Positions 1-8,978 of a stretch of 64,000 bases of DNA are shown piece by piece (within the stretch, counting starts at the first letter, position 1; the number at the start of each line of letters is the position of its first letter). The position numbers were made by a program, and so were the translations under genes. The DNA is taken from contig NZ_BSDY01000005.1 of NCBI RefSeq assembly GCF_027925155.1, positions 124,001 to 188,000 on the forward strand, in the 5' to 3' direction. Under the pieces are notes generated by a model. The model saw only the letters and a program-made list of their open reading frames with translations. It made no database searches and was not told the origin of the DNA. The DNA comes from Propionigenium maris DSM 9537. Its GTDB lineage: Bacteria; Fusobacteriota; Fusobacteriia; Fusobacteriales; Fusobacteriaceae.

Positions 1-47
1 TAAAATGAATATAAGAACAGAATAGAGCAATTAAGGAGAGGAAGGAT

Positions 48-929
48 ATGAAGAAGATAACTAAAGCAGTAATACCAGCAGCGGGACTAGGTACAAGAGT
101 ACTCCCTGCAACAAAAGCACAGCCAAAGGAGATGCTTACAATCGTTGATAAGCCCTCTCTTCAATATATAGTGGAGGAACTTGTGGAATCTGGAATTACA
201 GATATTGTAATCGTAACTGGAAGAAATAAGAACTCCATAGAGGATCACTTCGATTACTCGTATGAGCTGGAAACTACCCTTGAAAATGACGGGAAGATGG
301 AACTACTAGGTAAGATACAACACCTGTCATCTATGGCCAACATATTCTATGTAAGGCAGAATAAACCTCTGGGACTGGGGCATGCTATTCTTAAGGCAAA
401 ACCATTTATAGGAGATGAGCCATTTGTAATAGCCCTTGGAGATGACATCATGCACAACCCTGAAAACCCTGTATCCAAGCAGATGATAGATACCTATGAG
501 AAGTATGGAGCAAGTGTAATAGGAGTGCAGGAGGTAGCTGTGGAGGACGTATCCAAGTACGGTGTAGTAAAGCCAGTGGCTACCCTAGATGAAAGAACTG
601 TGGAGATGACAGATTTTGTGGAGAAGCCAAGTATAGAGGAAGCGCCGTCAAGGTTAGCTTGCCTGGGAAGATATGTACTGGACGGTAAAGTTTTTGACTA
701 CCTTGAAAATGGAAAGCCAGGTAAGGGAGGAGAGATCCAGCTTACGGATTCTATTTTAGAGATGTTAAATGACGGAAATAAGGTTCTTGCCTATGATTTT
801 GAGGGGAAGAGATATGATATAGGAAATAAGCTTGGGCTTCTTAAGGCAAACATTGAGTTTGGACTGAGAAACTCAGAGACAGCCGAGGGGCTTTCAGAAT
901 ACCTTAAGGAATTAAATAAGAGTATATAA
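48..929 (+). CDS. galU: UTP-glucose-1-phosphate uridylyltransferase
   Basis: Makes UDP-glucose from UTP and glucose-1-phosphate in the cytoplasm, feeding envelope polysaccharide and galactose metabolism. The 293-residue length is normal for bacterial GalU. The N-terminal nucleotidyltransferase loop is present (AAGLGTR, residues 11-17, with the following Lys27 in QPKEM), as are the metal/nucleotide-binding Asp pair (GDD, 131-133) and the VEKP sugar-binding segment (191-194). The ATG follows a strong purine-rich ribosome site (aaggagaggaagg). Nothing upstream in the window shows its operon; a hairpin terminator follows at 939-970. Confidence 0.96.
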   Translation: MKKITKAVIPAAGLGTRVLPATKAQPKEMLTIVDKPSLQYIVEELVESGITDIVIVTGRNKNSIEDHFDYSYELETTLENDGKMELLGKIQHLSSMANIFYVRQNKPLGLGHAILKAKPFIGDEPFVIALGDDIMHNPENPVSKQMIDTYEKYGASVIGVQEVAVEDVSKYGVVKPVATLDERTVEMTDFVEKPSIEEAPSRLACLGRYVLDGKVFDYLENGKPGKGGEIQLTDSILEMLNDGNKVLAYDFEGKRYDIGNKLGLLKANIEFGLRNSETAEGLSEYLKELNKSI

Positions 930-938
930 GAGGAGAGA

Positions 939-970
939 AGAGTTTTCATCTGGTATGGAAGCTCTTTTTC
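939..970 (+). terminator. intrinsic terminator after galU
   Basis: An 11-bp stem with two G-U pairs (AGAGTTTTCAT / ATGGAAGCTCT) and a 5-nt loop is followed directly by a T-rich tract. It separates galU from the downstream YhcH-family gene. Confidence 0.8.
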
Positions 971-1009
971 TTCCGGTGGATAATAGAAGCTAGAGATTAG
1001 GAGGAGACT

Positions 1010-1492
1010 ATGATACTTGGAAACTTAAGTAAGCTTGGAGAGATGGATTACCTTGCTCCAAGGCTAAAGGAGATGCTGATCTATCTGAGGGATACGGATC
1101 TGAAGAACAGAGAGTTAGGAAGAATTGAAATTGAGGGGGATAGCCTCTTTATAAATATAGAGGAAAATGATATGGCTCCAAGGGAGGAAAGAAGACCTGA
1201 AGCACACAGGAGGTATCTGGATATTCAACTGGTGCTAGACGGCGAGGAATCCATTGGGGTAGCAGTGGACAGCAGGGAAGAAAATATAGATGGGGTACTA
1301 GAAGAGTATTCCCAGGAGAGGGATATAATCTTTTATCAGGATGTGAAGAGGGAAAATATGGTAGACCTCTTCCCTGGAGATTTTGCAGTATTTTTTCCAG
1401 AGGATATTCACAGACCAAGGTGTACAGTAGGTGGAAAGCCTGGAAAAGCTAAGAAAGCTATAGTAAAGATGAAGATGGAACTTTTAAAGTAA
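1010..1492 (+). CDS. YhcH/YjgK/YiaL family protein
   Basis: A 160-residue cupin-like protein of the family that includes E. coli YhcH and YiaL and the EbgC beta-galactosidase subunit. Members are metal-binding sugar-processing or sugar-sensing proteins, often found with sialic acid or unusual-sugar genes. Candidate metal ligands are Glu64 and His66 (PEAHRR) and His134 (EDIHRP), which match the family pattern. A good ribosome site (aggaggag) precedes the ATG. It sits alone between two terminators, so its sugar pathway cannot be told from context. The family call is firm; the exact reaction is not known. Confidence 0.85.
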   Translation: MILGNLSKLGEMDYLAPRLKEMLIYLRDTDLKNRELGRIEIEGDSLFINIEENDMAPREERRPEAHRRYLDIQLVLDGEESIGVAVDSREENIDGVLEEYSQERDIIFYQDVKRENMVDLFPGDFAVFFPEDIHRPRCTVGGKPGKAKKAIVKMKMELLK

Positions 1493-1498
1493 ATTTAT

Positions 1499-1533
1499 AA
1501 AATGGAGGAGCTTATAAGCTCCTCCATTTTAGT
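1499..1533. terminator. bidirectional terminator
   Basis: A near-perfect stem (aatggaggagctt / aagctcctccatt) is flanked by A/T-rich sequence on both sides. It lies between the convergent YhcH-family gene and the reverse-strand P-loop gene, so it can serve both. Confidence 0.85.
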
Positions 1534-1541
1534 GTCTTTAT

Positions 1542-3320
1542 TTATTTTTTAGGTGAAGCCTTAGGTTTAGCTTCGGTAGTGGAGTTCTGAACTCCTTCCA
1601 GAAGCTCCAATAGTTTTTTAGCAGCTCTCTTAGGGCCTTCCTTCTCCATTCCCTGGATTCCCAGCTTGGTCTTGATCTCTCCTACCTGGATATTTCTCTC
1701 GAAGAGGATACTGAAGTATTTATTTAAAAGAGCGTCACACCTGGCCTTCTTCTGGTATGGGCCAAAGGGGTTGGCAAAGTAGGATTTGACTAGCCCAGAT
1801 TCAGCTGTGGTTCCCTTAGCCATACGAGCTCCTTCTTTGAACACCTTTAAGGCCTCCTTAGGTGTATTGAAGAAGGTGAGTTCCTCCCCATCGGCGTAGT
1901 TGTTTGCATAGAAGAAGTAGTCCACTGGGTATCTTTTTGTAACTTCTTCATAGGTTGCAATGGGAAGAACCAGTCTGGCATTTTCCTTGTCTGGGTTCAT
2001 GAAGATACTTCTGTCCATGGACTTGTAGGCGTAACCTGCATCTAAGTCATCTAACCTCACAAAGGCTCCGATCTCGGTACCAGAGGCAACAATCTGATTT
2101 TTCTTATCTAAGGAAAGAACTCCCATATCGTCGAAGATAACCTTCATATCCTTGATATATTCCTCACTGAGTACTCTAAATGCTTCCAGACTCTCCGATT
2201 TACCGGCACCACTGTCCCCCACTATTACAATGTTGTACTCCTTATTGGTCTTGGTGGTGATATTTACCATGGCACCGTGAAGGGGAAGGGATCCCCTTTC
2301 GAGCATCTTTATGTTGTGAAGGGTAAGGAGCATCTTCTTCATATATCCAAAGTAGTCTATTCCTTCATTATAGTTGGCATATCCTATAACGATGTCGTTT
2401 TCCTTATCCTTGTAGAAAACTGTAGACATCTCCCTATTGAAATCCTTCATTCCATAGATATAGATGATATCCGGCTTTCTGTTCCTGCACTCCTCTTCAG
2501 TGGCAAGTTCAAATAGGTTTGAAAGAGTGATCCCCTGGCAGATGAAGTCTTTGTGAAAGTAAACGTAGGCATAGAGGTCACCGATCTTTGCCGGGTAGCA
2601 GAACCAATGGTGCTCATTTATAGATGAATCCTCAAGGGGGTTCTTAAAAACCTCCTCAAAGTATCCGCTTCTCTTATTGACCTTGGGATATGTAATAAAT
2701 GGAGGCTGCAGGATAACTGTTTCTATAAATGGTATCCTCTCTAGGAAGGAGTACTCAGGGGGACAGAGCCAGTCCACCTTGTTGATGATAAGGCCGGCAT
2801 TGGCTCCAGCAGTAAGCTGCCGGTATACCCTGTGCTGATATCCCATAACAGTTTCCTCTATTCTTCTGTAGACAGATAGGATAAGGTTGTTGAAGTCATT
2901 GTTAGCTTCTATAAATCCTACATTTTCAAGTCCCTGCCCACGACGGCTGTTGGATACAACGGCATACCTCTCCATTCTTCTCCAGAAGGAGTAGATTCCC
3001 TCGATTAACTCTACGAAAAAATCCCTTCCCTCAAAGTAGGAAATATATTTCGACTGGATCTTTTCAAAATCCTCTACCCTAAGAACAAGGAGAAGTTTAA
3101 AGACGTTTATCAATTCCTCCACAAGAAGCTCAAAATCTCCCTCGGTCTTAACGATGAAGTGGTTGTAGAGGGCGTTGTCCTTCTTTCTCAGTTTTTCAAG
3201 GTATGAGGTGAGCACCTTTCTAAAGGCATTGCTGTCCAAAAGCTTTTCAGCTGTGTCACAGTACTTTTCTGTGAAGTTTATTATGGCACTCTGCCTGCTC
3301 ATTAAAAATTCTGCTTTCAT
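1542..3320 (-). CDS. HprK/PEPCK-like P-loop protein of unknown function
   Basis: A 592-residue soluble protein. The N-terminal ~340 residues match no family I recognise. The C-terminal part has a Walker A loop GDSGAGKSE (368-376) of the type seen in HPr kinase and PEP carboxykinase, and an acidic IFDDMG motif at 395-400 that may be Walker B. The last ~20 residues are a low-complexity, Lys/Thr/Ser-rich tail. The ATG follows aaaggagat at normal spacing. A truncated paralogue covering residues ~180-315 lies immediately upstream (3448-3885), which suggests duplication and decay. A kinase or phosphotransfer role on a protein or small molecule is inference only. Confidence 0.7.
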   Translation of the reverse strand: MKAEFLMSRQSAIINFTEKYCDTAEKLLDSNAFRKVLTSYLEKLRKKDNALYNHFIVKTEGDFELLVEELINVFKLLLVLRVEDFEKIQSKYISYFEGRDFFVELIEGIYSFWRRMERYAVVSNSRRGQGLENVGFIEANNDFNNLILSVYRRIEETVMGYQHRVYRQLTAGANAGLIINKVDWLCPPEYSFLERIPFIETVILQPPFITYPKVNKRSGYFEEVFKNPLEDSSINEHHWFCYPAKIGDLYAYVYFHKDFICQGITLSNLFELATEEECRNRKPDIIYIYGMKDFNREMSTVFYKDKENDIVIGYANYNEGIDYFGYMKKMLLTLHNIKMLERGSLPLHGAMVNITTKTNKEYNIVIVGDSGAGKSESLEAFRVLSEEYIKDMKVIFDDMGVLSLDKKNQIVASGTEIGAFVRLDDLDAGYAYKSMDRSIFMNPDKENARLVLPIATYEEVTKRYPVDYFFYANNYADGEELTFFNTPKEALKVFKEGARMAKGTTAESGLVKSYFANPFGPYQKKARCDALLNKYFSILFERNIQVGEIKTKLGIQGMEKEGPKRAAKKLLELLEGVQNSTTEAKPKASPKK

Positions 3321-3390
3321 GTGAAATCTCCTTTATTACAATGGGGTTTAAGTTTGAAAACCTTATTAAATGGTTCTTGTGTATAAAATA

Positions 3391-3399
3391 ATTGTACCA
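3391..3399 (-). promoter_or_regulatory. possible extended -10 promoter for the P-loop gene
   Basis: On the reverse strand the sequence reads TGGTACAAT, an extended -10 about 70 nt upstream of the start codon. No good -35 hexamer is visible. It lies just beyond the 3' end of the truncated paralogue. Confidence 0.3.
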
Positions 3400-3447
3400 C
3401 ATAAACTCTACAGATGGAGAAGTTTATTGGATATACTTCTGTCCTGG

Positions 3448-3885
3448 TTAGTAGATGAGAGTGATGTCATTCTGGATATCTCTGTGGAAGAGAGTTGGCA
3501 GCTCCGAGTTGAAATCCCTCATTCCGAAGAGGTAGATGACTTCAGGAACAACTGCAGAAACATCGATGTGAGCTCTTTCAAAGAGGTTACAGAACGCAAG
3601 TCCCTGGCTCAGCTGATTTTCGTGGATATAGATATATGTCAGCTTACTATTCCAGTAGGCAGGGTAGCAAAGCCACTGTTTTTCATTAATAGATACCCCT
3701 GAAAGAGGAGATTCCTTTACCTGGATAAATCTTTTTCTTTTCTTGGAAAACTGCAGTGTAGGCTGGGCGAAGTCCTTTATTAGGGGAACCTTCTTAAGGA
3801 ACGCATAGTCTGCTGGAAGATTAAAGTGGCTGCTTAATAGAGATACAGAAGAATTTAAAGTTGTTTGAATGTTTTTAATAGTCAT
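3448..3885 (-). pseudogene. truncated paralogue of the P-loop protein
   Basis: This 145-codon frame aligns with residues ~180-315 of the adjacent 592-residue protein. Shared segments include YxFLxxxPxI near the start, SINE-x2-W-x-CYPA, CQG/SQG-x5-NLFE, and YIYGMKDFN versus YLFGMRDFN. Both the N-terminal ~150 residues and the entire P-loop half are missing, and the frame ends soon after the matching NDI motif. A ribosome site (ggagggt) precedes the ATG, so a short protein might still be made. The likeliest reading is a remnant of a tandem duplication; a functional short homologue is possible. Confidence 0.65.
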
Positions 3886-4264
3886 ATTGATACCCTCCGA
3901 TAAAATAATTAATTATGATATGGGAGACAGTGTCCTGAAAATAAAAAAATCAGATACTTAAAAAATTAGACACCTACCCCGGTTCAGGATAAGCTGATCC
4001 AATCATTTAAATACCTGAAATCAACACATGGAGATTACTTTAGATGATGTATCTACACCAAAAATTTTATCTGCATATATCTTTTTTAAAGATATAAATA
4101 AACTGTACAGCTACTACAACTTCAAAGTAAAGGCTGACTCTCACCACTTTCAGCTCGCTGAGGCATTACAATGAATCATAAATATACTAAAAGTATAGTC
4201 AATTCATAGGTATGTGTCAAGGATGAAAATAAAATAAATTACACCAGTAAAATAAGGGGATGCG
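3886..4264. other. gene-poor decayed interval
   Basis: No intact gene is visible. A run of open sense codons at about 4052-4174 on the + strand (reading ...AYIFFKDINKLYSYYNF...) has no start or ribosome site and looks like a fragment of a lost gene that I cannot identify. The rest is A/T-rich. Confidence 0.4.
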
Positions 4265-4294
4265 TTAGACAAAGCCCCGGGATTGTGCTATAAT
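4265..4294 (+). promoter_or_regulatory. promoter for tex
   Basis: TTAGAC (4265-4270), an 18-bp spacer, and TATAAT (4289-4294) preceded by TGC form an extended -10 sigma-70 promoter. The ~115-nt leader contains a GC-rich hairpin at 4348-4369 that lacks a T tract. Confidence 0.75.
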
Positions 4295-4409
4295 GCAGTG
4301 TGATTTGCATAGAATGTACACTGTATGATAAGAGTAAATTTTAACCAGTTGGGCTCATTTGAGGCCAACTATATTTATATCTTAAAGATGCCAGGTTTAG
4401 GGAGGGAGT

Positions 4410-6578
4410 ATGAATACTTTTTTTGACATAGTAGCCAAGGAACTTAATCTTAAAAAGAACCAGGTAGAGAATACCATGAAACTTTTAGATGAGGGGGCCA
4501 CAGTACCCTTTGTAGCAAGATACAGAAAGGAACAGACAGGAAACCTGGATGAGACTCAGATAAGAGATGTCACAGATAGAATAAACTACCTTAGAAACCT
4601 CGAGAAGAGGAAGGAAGAGGTATTGAAGTTAATAGATGAGCAGGGGAAGCTGACACCTGAACTGAAGGCTGGTATAGCCAAGGCAGTAAAGCTTCAGGAG
4701 GTGGAGGATATCTATCTTCCGTATAAGAAGAAGAGGAAGACCAAGGCGGATATCGCCAAGGAGCAGGGCTTAGAGCCTCTCGCTGAATATATCAAGGGGG
4801 AGAAGAGTACCCCTGAGGGAATTAAAACAGAGGCTGAAAGATATGTAACTGAGGAGGTGGCAGATGTAGAAGCTGCCATAGAGGGAGCTTACCTTATCCT
4901 GGCTCAGGAGATCTCTGAAGTAGCTCTCTACAGAGAGAAGATACGTGAGAATATGACCAAGAGGGGAGTGCTGGAGGTCAAGGCCACAAAGAAAGCCAAG
5001 GAGCTAGATGAAAAGCAGGTTTACAGCGACTACTATGAGCATACGGAGGAAGTTTCCAAGATGCCTTCCCACAGAGTTCTTGCTGTAAACAGGGGAGAGA
5101 AGGAAAAGGTCCTCAATGTTTCTGTAAAGCTAGATAATATAACAAGAATAATGATACAGAATATCATCCTGAAGGACTACCCAAATGCAAAGTTAAAGGA
5201 GATATATCTAGAGGTAATAGGAGATGCTTTAGACAGGCTGATCCTTCCTTCAATTGAAAGGGAGGTTAGAAATCTTTTGACTGAGAAGGCAGAGGTAGAG
5301 GCTATTCTTGCATTTAAGAAGAACCTGAAGAACCTCCTTCTTCAGCCGCCTCTAGAGGGAAAGAGCGTACTGGGATTGGACCCTGCCTACAGAACAGGGT
5401 GTAAGACAGTGGTAGTAGACGGAGACGGATTCTTCCAGACAGATGATGTGCTATTCCTTGTAGAGGGAATGCACAAGGAGGGGCAGCTGAAAGCAGCGGA
5501 AAAAAAGATAAAGGAACTTGTAGATAAGTATGAGATCGATCTTATAGCCATTGGAAATGGGACAGCTTCCAGGGAGACTGAGAGCTTTGTAGCTAAGATA
5601 ATACCTAACCTTAACAGAAAGGTTCACTACCTTATTGTAAATGAAGCGGGAGCATCGGTGTACTCGGCATCTCCCCTTGCTAAGGAGGAGTTCCCTTCTC
5701 TAGACGTAACAGCTAGAGGGGCTATCTCCATTGCCAGAAGAATACAGGATCCTCTTGCAGAACTTGTTAAGATAGATCCTAAATCCATAGGAGTAGGGAT
5801 GTATCAGCACGATGTAAACCAGAAGAAGCTGGATACCTCTTTAGATGAGGTAATAGAGGATGTGGTAAACTCTGTTGGAATAAACGCCAATACAGCATCC
5901 TATGTTCTTCTATCACATGTATCGGGGATAAAGAAAAATATTGCTAAGAATATAGTGGAGTACAGGAAGGAAAATGGTAACTTTAAGACAAGAAAGGAAC
6001 TTCTTAAGGTTAAGGGACTGGGAGCTAAGGCATATGAGCAGATGGCAGGATTTATAGTTATACCAGGAGGAGCACATCCCCTGGAAAACACTACAATCCA
6101 CCCTGAGTCCTATGGAATTGCAAGTGAGATCCTGGAAAGCAAGGGATACTCCCTTAAGGAGTATGAGGTTAAGCTGGACGAGATAAGAAAGGCTTTGGCA
6201 TCCTTTGACTACAAGAAGTTTGCAAATGAAAATAACTACGGAGAGGCAACTACCAAGGATATCTATGAAGCTCTTATAAGGGACAGAAGAGACCCGAGAG
6301 ATGAGCTGGATAAGCCTATGCTGAAATCGGATATCCTGAAGCTATCTGACCTGAAGCCTGGAATGGAGCTTGAAGGGACTGTTAGAAATGTAGTGAACTT
6401 CGGGGCTTTTATAGATATAGGCCTTAAAAATGATGCCCTCCTTCATATATCCGAGATGTCCAAGAGAAGGATCACAGACCCTACAGAGGTGTTATCCGTG
6501 GGAGATATAATCAAGGTAAGGGTAAAGGATATAGATGTAAAGAGATCAAGGGTAGGACTTACGAAAAAGGAGAAGTAG
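4410..6578 (+). CDS. tex: Tex-family RNA-binding transcription accessory protein
   Basis: Cytoplasmic nucleic-acid-binding protein of the Tex/Spt6-like family, thought to act on transcription complexes. Its 722 residues are the usual length. The order is: N-terminal Tex helical domain with the conserved VPFVARYRKE segment near residues 31-41; a central YqgF/RNase H-like domain (VLGLDPAYRTGCK, from about 320); helix-hairpin-helix repeats (about 490-560); and a C-terminal S1 domain from about 646 (GMELEGTVRNVVNFGAFIDIG). The ATG has a good site (ggaggg). The next gene starts 3 nt after the stop, so the sensor kinase is probably cotranscribed. Confidence 0.95.
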   Translation: MNTFFDIVAKELNLKKNQVENTMKLLDEGATVPFVARYRKEQTGNLDETQIRDVTDRINYLRNLEKRKEEVLKLIDEQGKLTPELKAGIAKAVKLQEVEDIYLPYKKKRKTKADIAKEQGLEPLAEYIKGEKSTPEGIKTEAERYVTEEVADVEAAIEGAYLILAQEISEVALYREKIRENMTKRGVLEVKATKKAKELDEKQVYSDYYEHTEEVSKMPSHRVLAVNRGEKEKVLNVSVKLDNITRIMIQNIILKDYPNAKLKEIYLEVIGDALDRLILPSIEREVRNLLTEKAEVEAILAFKKNLKNLLLQPPLEGKSVLGLDPAYRTGCKTVVVDGDGFFQTDDVLFLVEGMHKEGQLKAAEKKIKELVDKYEIDLIAIGNGTASRETESFVAKIIPNLNRKVHYLIVNEAGASVYSASPLAKEEFPSLDVTARGAISIARRIQDPLAELVKIDPKSIGVGMYQHDVNQKKLDTSLDEVIEDVVNSVGINANTASYVLLSHVSGIKKNIAKNIVEYRKENGNFKTRKELLKVKGLGAKAYEQMAGFIVIPGGAHPLENTTIHPESYGIASEILESKGYSLKEYEVKLDEIRKALASFDYKKFANENNYGEATTKDIYEALIRDRRDPRDELDKPMLKSDILKLSDLKPGMELEGTVRNVVNFGAFIDIGLKNDALLHISEMSKRRITDPTEVLSVGDIIKVRVKDIDVKRSRVGLTKKEK

Positions 6579-6581
6579 ATT

Positions 6582-8978
6582 ATGAGGCTTAGAAGAGATT
6601 CATTATTGATAAAAATAATCTTCTATAATGATATAGCTATAATCCTTACATCTCTCATGATAGCAGGGATACTGACCTTCATCACCTTTAAGGACATGGA
6701 CTCGGAAACCAAGAGGATGACCCGGGAGAAGATAAAGACCCTGGACAGGTTTTATGATTTCTATGTAAATAGCTTGGAGGACGATATCTATCAGATGTCC
6801 AATGGGGGGCACCTCAGCAGCACTACTGCTAAGCAGACCGGGGAGATGAACTACAGCCTGCTGGCGGCAAGGATAAAGTCCCAGATGGATAAACAGAACT
6901 TTAAGATGTACAGAAATACTGTGATAACCCTTATCGGGTATAAGGGTGAGATCCTGGGAGAGAGCGGGAGAAAGGATGCCCTGGAAACCCTCACAGTAAC
7001 AAACTCCCACAAGTACCTGGAGTTTTTATCGGATAGAAAGTATCAGATAAAGTCTGTATATCAAGAGGCTGTGGGGAACTCCACAGTTGTAAGGATATCT
7101 GTACCCAACTACCTGGATAAAAATATCAGGGAGGTGGTGATGAGTTTCACCATCGAGGACACCTTCCTAAAGAGAGCCAGGGAGATTCTGGGACTGGATG
7201 AGAAGCACAGGATCTTCTATATCCAGGCTTCTGAGATTGTAGGTGAAGAGGAGGAGCGTACGGAACACTTTGACACCCTTACTCTCAACTACGATACCTT
7301 TAATAGGGAGCAAGATTACCTCTACAGGGAGGTAAACATCGAGAAGGAGATCTACTATCTGGGGATATACCCACTGGAGGATGCCGAGGGTAAGATAATC
7401 GGAAGCCTGGGGATAGCCATATCCAAGACAGACGTAACCCAGATGAAGGCTCTGGTACTTCTTATGATTGCAAGTATCACCATAGCTCTAATCCTCTTTA
7501 ACTCAGCTATCTTTGGTAAGATCTTCTATAAGATGCTGAATCCCCTTGTGGAGGTAGCAGAAGCTTCCAACAGGATAGCCAGGGGAGAGTCGGGGATAAG
7601 CCTGAAGGTACAGGGGTCTGGAGAGATCAGGTCCATGGTAAAGTCCTTTAAGAAGATGGTGGAGACCATAGAGGAGAATGAGAAAGACCTCAAGGAAAAG
7701 AACCTTAAGCTCAAGGAGAATATAAACAGGATAGATGTCATAGAAAAACTTCTTCTGGGAATATACGGGGAGGAGGATATATTTGATGTAATAAGGATAA
7801 TCCTCAGAGCCCTTACCTCAGAGGTGGGCCTTGGCTACAGCAGAGGGGTATTCCTCAGATACAGCAGGGAGATAGAGTCCCTTGTGGGAGAGTACTCCAT
7901 GGTTAACAACAGCCTTAAAAACGGTGAAAGCGATGACCAGGCCATAGGGACCTTCAGGTTCCAGAGGGAGTCCTTGGACGAAATTATATCCTATATAAAA
8001 ATTTCTATCAGGGAGAAAAGTTTATTGGCAGAATCCCTTTTAGAAAAGAAAATTATATACTATAATGATAAGAGTTATAAGTACAACCTGGGGAACGAAC
8101 TCCTTCAGAGTATGGGATTCAATAACTTTATAATAATTCCTATCTACAGCAATGACAGGGACTACGGCTGTATTATCCTGGATAACTTCATGAAGAAGAG
8201 GGAGATAACACCTGAAGAGGTGGAGCTTCTGAACCTTCTGATCCTAAACCTGGGAACTCACTTTAAGAATAAGAGCCTGGAGGAGGAAAAGCTTGAAAAT
8301 GAAAGAGCCCTTACTATAGGTAAACTGTCTGAAAAGTTCCTGGATGGAAGAGAGATGGTACTCAGCAAGATCTATCACCTTATGGAGGAAGCTAAGGCAG
8401 GGGGCGAGGATATAGCCCAGAAGCTTATAGCCCTCGAAGGTGAGCTTATAAATATCAAGAGAGAGGACAGTATCCTTACGGAATACTCCGATATGAAGGA
8501 GTATCAGCTGGAGGTATTTCCTCTGAATGAACTCCTTAACGAGATCTACCTTGAAAACAAGGAGGAGATCAGCAGCAAGGGAATAAGTATCTCCCTATTT
8601 GTTAAGTATAATGGTATGGTATATGGAGACAGAAGGGAACTGAAGAAGGTATTCCTGGAAGTGCTGGATAATGCCATAGATGCAGTGGCCATGAATGGAA
8701 AGGCCAATAAGAAGATAAATATAATTCTTTCCAAGGGAAGAAACACAGAGAAGATAAGAGTAAGAGTAGTTGATAATGGTATTGGAATGGACGAAACAGA
8801 GCTACAAAATATAGGTGAACCTTTTGTTAGTTATAAAAAGGATTCAGCTGGACTAGGACTTTCAATAGCCTTTAGAATAATAAAGCACCACAGGGGTATA
8901 ATGAAGTTTATATCCACACCAAATGAAGGTACAGAAGTAAAAATAACTTTAAATGACTATAAGGAGGAAAATAAATAA
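6582..8978 (+). CDS. membrane sensor kinase-like protein lacking the phosphoacceptor His
   Basis: A 798-residue membrane protein: TM1 about 10-34, an extracytoplasmic sensor region of ~250 residues, TM2 about 288-310, a HAMP segment, a coiled coil, a GAF-like region (~395-565), then an ATPase domain. The N box (LDNAIDA, Asn697), G1 (DNGIGM) and G2 (GLGLSIA) are intact. In the H-box region ([15 protein letters not shown]) the position normally held by the phosphorylated His is Asp588. No response regulator is adjacent; it lies between tex (3-nt gap) and ileS (1-nt overlap). It could be a kinase using another acceptor, or a regulatory pseudokinase. Confidence 0.8.
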   Translation: MRLRRDSLLIKIIFYNDIAIILTSLMIAGILTFITFKDMDSETKRMTREKIKTLDRFYDFYVNSLEDDIYQMSNGGHLSSTTAKQTGEMNYSLLAARIKSQMDKQNFKMYRNTVITLIGYKGEILGESGRKDALETLTVTNSHKYLEFLSDRKYQIKSVYQEAVGNSTVVRISVPNYLDKNIREVVMSFTIEDTFLKRAREILGLDEKHRIFYIQASEIVGEEEERTEHFDTLTLNYDTFNREQDYLYREVNIEKEIYYLGIYPLEDAEGKIIGSLGIAISKTDVTQMKALVLLMIASITIALILFNSAIFGKIFYKMLNPLVEVAEASNRIARGESGISLKVQGSGEIRSMVKSFKKMVETIEENEKDLKEKNLKLKENINRIDVIEKLLLGIYGEEDIFDVIRIILRALTSEVGLGYSRGVFLRYSREIESLVGEYSMVNNSLKNGESDDQAIGTFRFQRESLDEIISYIKISIREKSLLAESLLEKKIIYYNDKSYKYNLGNELLQSMGFNNFIIIPIYSNDRDYGCIILDNFMKKREITPEEVELLNLLILNLGTHFKNKSLEEEKLENERALTIGKLSEKFLDGREMVLSKIYHLMEEAKAGGEDIAQKLIALEGELINIKREDSILTEYSDMKEYQLEVFPLNELLNEIYLENKEEISSKGISISLFVKYNGMVYGDRRELKKVFLEVLDNAIDAVAMNGKANKKINIILSKGRNTEKIRVRVVDNGIGMDETELQNIGEPFVSYKKDSAGLGLSIAFRIIKHHRGIMKFISTPNEGTEVKITLNDYKEENK

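Noticed and set aside
4052..4174. Transposase or integrase fragment
   Set aside because: The open stretch has no recognisable catalytic motif, start or inverted repeats; only noted as decayed coding-like sequence.
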